From an uncultured Clostridia bacterium (GTDB taxonomy: Bacteria > Bacillota > Clostridia > TANB77 > CAG-508): a stretch of DNA of 28,730 nt. The stretch is from assembly GCA_947595555.1 (NCBI GenBank), contig CANQES010000005.1, positions 1-28,730 on the forward strand, in the 5' to 3' direction. The position numbers were made by a program, and so were the translations under genes. Shown here piece by piece: positions 16,801 through 22,953 of this stretch (position 1 is its first letter; each line of letters begins with the position of its first letter). The notes under the pieces were generated by a model. That model was not told the origin of the DNA. It searched no databases and worked only from the letters and a program-made list of their open reading frames with translations.

Positions 16801-17341
16801 TATCAACAACTCCTCCTCTAACAGAAAATTGTCCTCTTCCTTCTATTAAGTCATATCTTGCATAACCCAATTTTATAAGTTTTTTCTTGATATCTTCTAG
16901 TGAATAAATGTCCCCCACTTTAAAATTTAATTCATTAGCATATAAGTTTTTTTTGGCTGGCAATTTTTGTGTTACCGCTTCTATTGTTGTTACTACTATT
17001 AAATGTCTTTTTGATTGTATGTCATTTAATGCTTCTATCCTATGATATGGAAGATCTTTACTTTCTGCAATATAGTCATATGTTACAATGTCCTTCTTTG
17101 GAAAAAATACTACATAATCTGTAAAATATCTAATATCTTGATATAATTTTTTTGCCTGAATGTCATTATATGTTATAAAACATATTGGTTTTTTCCCAAA
17201 TTCATGAATGGCAGTTCCTATTTGTATCATTCCCACGTCAGTTAAGCCCGATATTGCTATCGGACTTGTTTTATTTTCGATTTGTTTTAGTAAATCAACA
17301 AATTTTGCCGACTTACCTAATTCACCTAATATTGTGTTCAT
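13886..17341 (-). CDS. mfd: Transcription-repair coupling factor Mfd
   Basis: A 1151-residue Mfd that removes RNA polymerase stalled at DNA lesions and recruits UvrA. The UvrB-like N-terminal region covers about residues 1-380. The CarD-like RNA-polymerase interaction domain begins near 484 (GDYVVHRRYGIGIYIGV). The translocase motor has Walker A GDVGYGKTE near 632, the DEEH box in LLIVDEEHRFGV near 732 and TMTATPIPRTMHMS as motif III, followed by a RecG-like second motor lobe (GRVGRADRQAY) and the C-terminal D7 domain. Length is normal. AAAGGAG precedes the ATG. It leads the mfd-trmH transcription unit. It contains many Arg codons but no in-frame CGG. Confidence 0.98.
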   Translation of the reverse strand: MNTILGELGKSAKFVDLLKQIENKTSPIAISGLTDVGMIQIGTAIHEFGKKPICFITYNDIQAKKLYQDIRYFTDYVVFFPKKDIVTYDYIAESKDLPYHRIEALNDIQSKRHLIVVTTIEAVTQKLPAKKNLYANELNFKVGDIYSLEDIKKKLIKLGYARYDLIEGRGQFSVRGGVVDIATCENIGIRIEFWGDEVDSIRKFNIITQRSIQTLEKATIYPAHEYILENSIENICKKIQQVEHSEEDIEQIKAGNYISKIDKYFDCFYEEQETILDYLSNNYCIFLDEIGKIKQRANNIAIDNNNLIKALVEKEKIIPEAIENLMSYEDIEEKLELMQRIYIEKQDLVQKLSMETYHFSYRDINYYKSEVENLIEDLQKAIKEKKKIYLLVSNKDKAKKLQTLLNEKNIINKIEEKLNQTIIVKANEAIVTITVGTLSAGFELPDLNELVIVADDLIDGEKKKRKVTNQDFKEGEKVVFADLKIGDYVVHRRYGIGIYIGVNTIKADGTIKDYIKIKYKNDDVLYIPTSDLDSIRKYIGGDAIQPKINRLGSKEWENTKTKVKNNLREVAKELIELYAKRERVQGFAFSKDTPWQNEFEAKFPYQETDDQLRCIEEVKKDMETAKPMDRLLCGDVGYGKTEVALRAAFKAVMDQKQVAYLAPTTVLAEQQYQEFKERMKDFPIKVDILNRFKSKKYQEEVIQKLKLGEVDIVIGTHRILSKDVEFKDLGLLIVDEEHRFGVKDKEKIKQWKTNVDVLTMTATPIPRTMHMSIVGIRDMSVIYEPPHNRKPVQTYVLEYDEEVIKEAITKELERNGQVFYLFNNVEGIQKKADDIARLVPEANVVYAHGQMTGTKIEEIMKEFIDGETNVLVCTTILESGIDIPNANTIIVENADRMGLAQLYQIRGRVGRADRQAYAYITYKKDKLLTEVADKRLRAIKEFTEFGSGFKIAMRDLEIRGAGSLLGEIQSGHLEQVGYDTYCYLLDEVVKEMQGIDIQPDIDIQIDLNVTSYIPDEYIADANQKIEIYQKIALCKNEKDIQDITDEIIDRFGDMPPELENLIAISRIKYLAKKMKISKIASKNTAVTFTFEPNKFELNIQDLVKEYGNKIKFSAGIKPMVTLELKSKNERQILNDVTDFLTYSEANLQVNQ

Positions 17342-17372
17342 TGGTTTCTCCTTTATTTAGAAACTGTTTATT

Positions 17373-17401
17373 ATTATACTATATTTTTTAAGAAAAATAA
17401 A
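17373..17401 (-). promoter_or_regulatory. Possible mfd promoter
   Basis: A perfect TATAAT (17378-17373, minus strand) with a weak -35, TTTATT, 17 bases upstream. It lies about 30 bases before the mfd ATG. Confidence 0.5.
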
Positions 17402-17476
17402 GAGTTCTTGCTAATATTCATGCATATTTTTATAATTTGCCTCTATATTTTATATAGAATAAGTTTAAAGGAGATG

Positions 17477-18385
17477 ATGTCAATTTATTCAAATTATCCT
17501 GAATATCCTTATGTTGGATTTAAAGACGAAAATTTGAAAACCCCTCTTACCTTTCCTAAACAACATCAAGATGTACAACCTGGTATGGAATACCTTATGC
17601 AACCTCTCCCTATTTTTGATAACCCAAATTACGTCCCTAGTGGCAAATTGCAAGATAAGGTTGTTATTATATCTGGAGGAGATAGTGGTATTGGTAGAGC
17701 TATTTCATTTTTATTTGCAAAAGAAGGTGCTGATATTGTTATCAGTTATTTAAATGAGCAAGAAGATGCTAATTATACAAAGCAATTAGTTGAAAGCTGT
17801 GGTCGTCGCTGTCTTTTAATTCCTGGTGATTTAAGAGATGAACAACTTTCTCATTACATCGCACAAAGTACAATTAATTACTTTGGTAAAATTGATGTTC
17901 TTATCAATAATTGTGGTGTCCAATTCCCACAAAATAGTATTTTAGATATTACTAGTAAACAACTTCATGATACTTTTGAGACAAATATCTTTTCTTTCTT
18001 TTATTTAACTAAAGCTGTTTTACCATATCTTGAAGCTAATAGTAGTATTATTAATACGACTTCTATTACTGCATATGCTGGAAAAAAGAATTTAATTGAT
18101 TATTCTAGTACAAAAGGAGCAATATCTGTATTTACTAAATCTCTATCTCTTTCTCTCGCCGACCAAAAAATACGAGTTAATGCTGTTGCACCCGGACCGA
18201 TTTGGACTCCTCTTATTCCGTCTTCTTTTTCTGCGGAAGAGGTAGAAGTTTTTGGAACAGATACTCCTTTAAAACGTGCTGGGCAACCTTTTGAAGTTGC
18301 TCCTGCCTATTTGTATCTTGCTAGCGATGATTCTCGCTATGTTACAGGTCAAGTCATTCATGTAAATGGCGGAACCATTGTTTGA
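17477..18385 (+). CDS. Short-chain dehydrogenase/reductase, YghA/YhdF-like
   Basis: A 302-residue NAD(P)-dependent SDR oxidoreductase with the extra N-terminal stretch (PFPKQHQ- and PG-containing, about 50 residues) typical of the YghA/YhdF/GsiB-neighbour group of Bacillota. The Rossmann motif SGGDSGIGRA lies at about 67-75, then NNCGVQ (a variant of NNAG), the catalytic Ser region INTTSITAY, YSSTK with the catalytic Tyr and Lys, and APGPIWTPLIP. The substrate is unknown. The frame is open 23 codons further upstream, but AAAGGAG lies immediately before the ATG pair at 17474/17477, so the start is one of these. It has no partner gene; the next gene has its own promoter. Confidence 0.92.
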   Translation: MSIYSNYPEYPYVGFKDENLKTPLTFPKQHQDVQPGMEYLMQPLPIFDNPNYVPSGKLQDKVVIISGGDSGIGRAISFLFAKEGADIVISYLNEQEDANYTKQLVESCGRRCLLIPGDLRDEQLSHYIAQSTINYFGKIDVLINNCGVQFPQNSILDITSKQLHDTFETNIFSFFYLTKAVLPYLEANSSIINTTSITAYAGKKNLIDYSSTKGAISVFTKSLSLSLADQKIRVNAVAPGPIWTPLIPSSFSAEEVEVFGTDTPLKRAGQPFEVAPAYLYLASDDSRYVTGQVIHVNGGTIV

Positions 18386-18410
18386 TTTTTATGTTAATAT
18401 ATGTTATAAT
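18382..18410 (+). promoter_or_regulatory. Sigma-A promoter of the 64-codon ORF
   Basis: TTGATT (18382-18387) overlapping the dehydrogenase stop, 17 bases, then TATAAT (18405-18410). It supports independent transcription of the short downstream ORF with a leader of about 50 bases. Confidence 0.8.
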
Positions 18411-18420
18411 ATACTTGTAA

Positions 18421-18454
18421 CTGAAAATTCAGCTGAAGTCCATTCGAAGAATGG
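18421..18454 (+). other. Two short hairpins in the leader of the 64-codon ORF
   Basis: CTGAAAATTCAG (18421-18432) is a perfect palindrome. CCATTC-GAA-GAATGG (18440-18454) is a perfect 6-bp hairpin with a 3-base loop, ending just before the AAAGGAG ribosome binding site. They may stabilise the transcript or affect translation. Confidence 0.5.
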
Positions 18455-18469
18455 CGAAAGGAGACATTT

Positions 18470-18664
18470 ATGACTTGTACAGTACAGGTTCCCAACATTA
18501 AATCTAGTTCTCATTATTGTAAACAATGTCAAGGGCGGCATTGGAACCCCCATAGTCAGAAAGCTACACAGGCATCAGCAAAAGCGGAGTTTGGTGTGAT
18601 ACCAAACAACTGTATATCTGGCGGCATGGGGCAGGTGTACTGTCCTTACGGAAAAAGGAACTAA
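18470..18664 (+). CDS. Small Cys-containing protein of unknown function, atypical composition
   Basis: A 64-residue ORF that I do not recognise. It has AAAGGAG seven bases before the ATG, its own promoter and a strong hairpin after the stop, so it is very likely expressed. Cys residues lie at 3, 17, 20, 48 and 58; HYCKQCQGRHW and VYCPYGKRN could form a small zinc- or disulfide-bonded fold. GC is about 44 percent by my count, far above the surrounding DNA, with codons such as CCC, GGG, CGG and CAG that the neighbours avoid, suggesting transfer or an RNA role. It carries three CGG triplets; one (18536) is in frame. Skipping the C of each CGG in turn (18536, 18585, 18622) gives a continuous 63-residue alternative that returns to the same frame and stop. 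Which reading is used is open. Confidence 0.65.
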   Translation: MTCTVQVPNIKSSSHYCKQCQGRHWNPHSQKATQASAKAEFGVIPNNCISGGMGQVYCPYGKRN

Positions 18665-18669
18665 GCATT

Positions 18670-18699
18670 ATAGGGCATTGATCTGTTTCAATGCCCTAT
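18670..18699. terminator. Strong hairpin between convergent genes
   Basis: A perfect 11-bp stem (18670-18680 with 18689-18699) with an 8-base loop, between the small ORF and the convergent topoisomerase gene. No clear U-run follows on either strand, so it may need other factors or serve as a 3' stabilising stem. Confidence 0.65.
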
Positions 18700-18711
18700 C
18701 TCCTTATATAT

Positions 18712-20625
18712 CTACATTTTTATTACCAATTTATCAAATTTAGTATGAATATAATTTTTCAATTTATTCATAAACACCGCAGGTTCAATTTCCTTTTTTG
18801 CCACCATATCTAAGCCTTTTTCCCAGCTAGCAGTAAGTTTAGGATTTAGCATATCTGGCATTGATTGATACACAATATCATAAATATTTTCACCTTTTTG
18901 AGTTGGTGTAATAATTTGAGTTTTAGTATTAATGTCAATATATCTAATCTTTTCTAATTTTTTCATTATTTCCGCTCTTGTAGCACTTGTTCCTATTCCA
19001 GCCCCCTTAATTTGTTCTCTTAATTCTTCCTCCTCTATCAATTTACCTGCATTCTCCATTGCTAAAATAATTGAACCAGAATTATACCTAGCAGGTGGTG
19101 ATGTTTCTGCATCTTTAATGTCAAAATTCTTTACATCCAACTTTTGCCCTTTTTTCAGTGCTTTTAAAATATCTAGGTTATTATCTTCTTTTTCACTTTC
19201 TGCTGATTTAGGTTTCAATATGTCCAAAAATCCCTCTTTTGTACAAACTTTTCCATTACAATAAAAAGTCTCATCATCAATTCCTATCGTTACTTGTATC
19301 TTACTATATTCAGCTGGTGGATAAAAAATTGCAAGAAATCTTTTTACAATTACTTTATAAATTTGTTTTTGCAAATCAGGCAATGCTTGATAATTCTCAT
19401 ATCCTTGTCCTGTCGGAATAATAGCATAATGGTCTGTAATTTTACTATCATTAACATACTTCGTTTTTATTAAATTAGTAGAATATTTCTCTTCCACCAT
19501 TTTTTTGATATATCCTTGTATTTCTTCATCCTTATAGCCTCTTGCAATACCATTTAAGTTCTTACTAATCTCCTTCGCAACAGCTGTAGAAAGAACTCTA
19601 CTATCAGTTCTTGGATATGTGACTAATTTCTTTTCATATAAATTTTGAATTATCTCTAAAGTTTCATCAGGCTTTATTTTAAATCTTTTTGTACATTCAT
19701 TTTGAATTTCTGCTAGATTAAATAAAAGTGGTGCATTTTCTTTTTGTTTCGATTTTTTTAATTCTGTTATTATTGCTTCCTTTCCTGCTAAACTTGCTAT
19801 AAACTCTTTTGCATCTTCTTCTTTTTTTAAACCTGTTTCATTATACAACTTAATTGATTCATACAATTTAGATTTTTCATTAACTTTCCATTCTGCATTA
19901 AACGTTCCTTTTTCTTCCATAAATGTAGCCAAAATTTTATAATATTTAGTTTTTACAAAGTTTCTAATGTCTCTTTCCCTTTGTACAATCATGCCTAGCA
20001 CACATGTCATTACTCTTCCAACTGATATAGAAGCCTTTTCTTCTTGAATACTTTGAGCCAATCTTCTCCCATAAATAATAGACAATAATCTTGAAAAATT
20101 AATGCCAATAAGGTAATCTTCTTTTGCCCTTAAATAAGCACTATCAGACAAACTATCATATTCAGATAAATCTTTAGCTTCGCGAATTCCTCTTAAAATT
20201 TCTTCCTCAGTTTGAGAATCAATCCACACTCTTTTCATCTTGGCATTTGGATTTGGCTTTGCCATCATAAAAACTAATCTTTGAATGTACTCTCCTTCAC
20301 GTCCAGAGTCCCCCGCATTATATATTTCTTCTATATCTTCTCTTTGCATAAGTTCTTTTACAATCTGAAATTGATTTTGTACAGCTGGAATGATTTCATA
20401 TTTCCATTCTTCTGGAATAAATGGCAATGTTTCTAATCTCCATAATTTTAACTTTTCATCATATTTTTCAGGATAACTCATAGTTACTAAATGACCTACA
20501 CACCAAGTAATAATCCATTCTTGCGATTCTAAATATCCATTTTTACGATTAGTTGTTATTTTTAATGCTTTAGCAAATTCCATAGCTACTGATGGTTTTT
20601 CTGTTATTAATAATTTTTTGCTCAA
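18712..20625 (-). CDS. topB: DNA topoisomerase III (type IA)
   Basis: A 637-residue type IA topoisomerase of the TopB group, which relaxes or decatenates DNA through a 5'-phosphotyrosine intermediate. The Toprim domain carries ITEKPSVA with the catalytic Glu near residue 8 and AGDSGREGEYI near 105. The active-site Tyr lies in LVTYPRTDSRVLS near 338, and GTSATRAEIMKKL belongs to domain IV. The protein ends shortly after the core and lacks C-terminal zinc fingers. The start is TTG, overlapping the TGA stop of the upstream HD gene as TTGA, with GAAAGGA upstream, so the two genes are translationally coupled. In Bacillota such genes often occur on both chromosomes and mobile elements; nothing here points to mobility. 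Confidence 0.95.
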   Translation of the reverse strand: MSKKLLITEKPSVAMEFAKALKITTNRKNGYLESQEWIITWCVGHLVTMSYPEKYDEKLKLWRLETLPFIPEEWKYEIIPAVQNQFQIVKELMQREDIEEIYNAGDSGREGEYIQRLVFMMAKPNPNAKMKRVWIDSQTEEEILRGIREAKDLSEYDSLSDSAYLRAKEDYLIGINFSRLLSIIYGRRLAQSIQEEKASISVGRVMTCVLGMIVQRERDIRNFVKTKYYKILATFMEEKGTFNAEWKVNEKSKLYESIKLYNETGLKKEEDAKEFIASLAGKEAIITELKKSKQKENAPLLFNLAEIQNECTKRFKIKPDETLEIIQNLYEKKLVTYPRTDSRVLSTAVAKEISKNLNGIARGYKDEEIQGYIKKMVEEKYSTNLIKTKYVNDSKITDHYAIIPTGQGYENYQALPDLQKQIYKVIVKRFLAIFYPPAEYSKIQVTIGIDDETFYCNGKVCTKEGFLDILKPKSAESEKEDNNLDILKALKKGQKLDVKNFDIKDAETSPPARYNSGSIILAMENAGKLIEEEELREQIKGAGIGTSATRAEIMKKLEKIRYIDINTKTQIITPTQKGENIYDIVYQSMPDMLNPKLTASWEKGLDMVAKKEIEPAVFMNKLKNYIHTKFDKLVIKM

Positions 20626-21392
20626 TTTACTGTTCCTTTCAATTTTTCTTCTATATATTCATTTGCTATTTTCTTGACTTCCTGCATTTTTTCTTTTGTT
20701 TCAGGTATTTGATAATTAAATCTATCAATCATTTTACTTACATTATCATTTTCTTTTAAAATTTGTAAACTGCATAAAAAGTTTATGTCAAAAACAAAAG
20801 AAGTAAATCTTAAAATTTGATCAGCTTCACTAATGCTATTTCGATTATCTGTTAATTTATGAACATAAAAATCTTCTAACATTTTTTCAGACAATCTTCC
20901 CTCTTCTACAAGACTCTTTCTTTCCGGTTCTTGCCAATATTTGAAAACAGCTTCATAAATAAGATCTATTTTATCAGCATCTTTTATAATTTTACAAAAC
21001 AATTCTGTTTCTTCTGGTAATCCTTGTGGCAATTGATATTTATTATGTTCATAAATAGCTTTATAAATAATATCATCATAATTACTATCTTCAATATAGC
21101 TTCTAATATAATTATCCTTTTTTAAAACTTCTACTCCTGCTTCACCATGGTCAAATTTTTGAGCAGAAACTTTTATTTTATATTGTTCAAATCGTCCTAT
21201 GTCATGTAGTAATCCTATTAATTCTGCTAATTGAATTTTTTCTTCTGGCAAGCCTAATTTCATTGCTATAGTCTTGCTTATACCTGCTACACGGTACATG
21301 TGCATTTTTTTATTAGGCACTTTAAAGTCATCTAATGCTAATTGATTAATATGATTTTCAAATTCCTTTTTTGCTTTTTCTATATTTATCAT
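20622..21392 (-). CDS. HD-domain phosphohydrolase
   Basis: A 256-residue HD-superfamily protein, a metal-dependent phosphohydrolase of unknown substrate. The motif pattern is visible: MYRVAGISK region for the first His, LLHDIGRFEQY for the HD pair, FDHGEAGVEVL and YEHNKYQLP for further His residues, and IIKDADKIDLIYE for the final Asp. I start at the ATG at 21392 because GAGGTG lies six bases upstream and because the promoter at 21412-21440 excludes the longer open frame (TTG at 21440 or ATG at 21413). It overlaps topB by four bases, so HD protein and topoisomerase are made from one mRNA. Confidence 0.88.
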   Translation of the reverse strand: MINIEKAKKEFENHINQLALDDFKVPNKKMHMYRVAGISKTIAMKLGLPEEKIQLAELIGLLHDIGRFEQYKIKVSAQKFDHGEAGVEVLKKDNYIRSYIEDSNYDDIIYKAIYEHNKYQLPQGLPEETELFCKIIKDADKIDLIYEAVFKYWQEPERKSLVEEGRLSEKMLEDFYVHKLTDNRNSISEADQILRFTSFVFDINFLCSLQILKENDNVSKMIDRFNYQIPETKEKMQEVKKIANEYIEEKLKGTVN

Positions 21393-21411
21393 CTCGTACA
21401 CCTCGATTTGC

Positions 21412-21440
21412 ATTGTACCATTTTTATTTTCTAAATTCAA
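21412..21440 (-). promoter_or_regulatory. Sigma-A promoter of the HD-topB operon
   Basis: Minus strand TTGAAT (21440-21435), 17 bases, TACAAT (21417-21412). It fixes the HD gene start at 21392. Confidence 0.75.
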
Positions 21441-21508
21441 GTTGCTTATTATTTTTAGAATGTCTTGTTAGTCGTAACAATTATTTTTTAGATTTTTTGA
21501 AAAAGTTG

Positions 21509-21538
21509 TTGCAGATGTCAAATAATTTATGATATAAA
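21509..21538 (+). promoter_or_regulatory. Probable promoter of the prepilin-like gene
   Basis: TTGCAG (21509-21514), an 18-base spacer and TATAAA (21533-21538). The leader would be about 40 bases and ends with AAAGAAAGG next to the start. Confidence 0.55.
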
Positions 21539-21584
21539 TATAGCAAATGAGTATAAACAAAATAACATAAAAACTAAAGAAAGG

Positions 21585-22860
21585 ATGAAAAAGAAAATGA
21601 GAAAAAACAAAGGAATTACATTGATAGCATTAGTAATAACTATAATAGTATTATTAATCTTGGCAGGAGTATCTATTGCAACCTTGACAGGAGAAAATGG
21701 TATATTGACGAAAGCAACAGAAGCAAAAGAAAAAAATAATTTAGCAAATCTAAAGGACATGGTACAGACGGAAATGTTAGGATATCAGTTAGAAAATAAT
21801 GGTGGGAATGTAACAATAGAACAATACAGAATAGTGTTAAATAAATATTTTGAAAAAGTACCAGAAGCAAGTGAATTAGAAGAGTCATTAAAAAATCCAG
21901 ATTATAGTTTAAAAGCAAAAGAAGAATATGGAGGATATGATGTAAAAATAGCAGATATATATCAAGGAGCAATAAAAGAAAAAAACATAGAAACAGCAAA
22001 TACATTAAAAAATAAACTAGATGGAACAAATGGAAAAAAATCAGTAATAGGTAAGGAAGTTACAGGATTAGAATTAGCAGAAGGATTAGAAGGAAAAAAA
22101 GAATATGGATGGAAAATATTTGATGTAGTTGATGAAAATATATATTTAATAGCAAAAGATTATATAAAAACCGTAGATTGTCCAGATAAAGGAGGAGACA
22201 ATCATATAGTAAGTTATGGTGAATATAAACTAGCAATGAATTATGTTATAAATGATTATCCAAAAGGGTCAGAAGACATAGTAGACAAAGAAATGCAAAA
22301 ATTAAATTTTGATTTTTTTGGAGAAGATGGAACAAAAAATACAAGTACTGATGAAAATATGAAAACAGTAGCATATATGCTAGATAGGGAGATATGGACA
22401 AGCAAATTTATAGGAAATAAAGATGGAAATGATAAGGTAAAATATGTAATAGCATCACCAACAATAGAGCAAATGTTTAGTTCATATAATAAAAAATATG
22501 GAACAAATAAAAGTGCAAAAGTATATAAAAAAGAATTAGGAGCGGCTTCAACAGGATATAAAGTAAGTAATAGCGAAGCAGCAGATGCAAATTATTTAAT
22601 ACGGTATAAATGATATGTTGCGTAATGCAGATGGAAGTTATGATGAAACATATACAATAACGAATGAAGAAAAGGCTGTATCGGTGTTTGTGGCTAGTCC
22701 GTCTGCTAATAATACTACTGATATAATGCGTGTATATGGGAATAGTGGTGTATTCAATACTCCATATGTTAATGGTAGTGGAGGATTTAGACCAATAGTT
22801 TGTCTACAACCTAATGTAAAATTGGAAGAACAAACTGATGGAAATTTTATTATAAAATAA
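21585..22860 (+). CDS. Prepilin-like surface protein, split by +1 frameshift at CGG
   Basis: The N-terminus KNKGITLIALVITIIVLL has the type IV prepilin form: a basic leader, a Gly before the cleavage site and a long hydrophobic helix, as found in many uncultured Clostridia. The rest is probably extracellular, and the end (VFVASPSANN... then GGFRPIVCLQPNVKL) matches the C-terminal module common in these proteins. The gene is broken: the first frame stops at TGA 22611-22613, while the conserved C-terminal module lies in the next frame. That frame has a TAA at 22597-22599, so the shift must occur within about 14 bases, which contain ATA CGG TAT. Skipping C22602 restores a 424-residue protein. 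An extra A in TATAAATG would serve equally. SD AAAGG abuts the first ATG, so the ATG at 21597 may be the real start. Confidence 0.82.
22602..22604 (+). other. In-frame CGG at the prepilin frameshift (candidate recoding site)
   Basis: Codon 340 of the prepilin-like gene is CGG, preceded by ATA and followed by T. Skipping its C gives GGT ATA AAT GAT ATG and joins the two open frames. It is the only CGG in frame in this gene. Confidence 0.65.
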
Positions 22861-22882
22861 ATACTGATTATCCATATTTTGC

Positions 22883-22911
22883 TTGAATTTTCAATAATTT
22901 TGTTATATAAT
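22883..22911 (+). promoter_or_regulatory. Sigma-A promoter of leuS
   Basis: TTGAAT (22883-22888), 17 bases, TATAAT (22906-22911). The leader before the leuS ATG is only about 35 bases, too short for a T-box. Confidence 0.85.
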
Positions 22912-22953
22912 ACAAAAAACTTAAACGAAGTTAATGAAAGGGGTTTTCATCTT

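Noticed and set aside
21393..21440. Longer N-terminus of the HD-domain gene starting at TTG 21440 or ATG 21413
   Set aside because: A promoter (TTGAAT-17-TACAAT) lies within it and GAGGTG is correctly spaced only for the ATG at 21392.
22879..22953. A 25-codon upstream extension of leuS
   Set aside because: It overlaps the leuS promoter, lacks a ribosome binding site and is absent from the family; the ATG at 22954 is preceded by AAAGGGG.
22912..22953. T-box riboswitch upstream of leuS
   Set aside because: The leader is only about 35 bases, with no T-box sequence, specifier stem or antiterminator.
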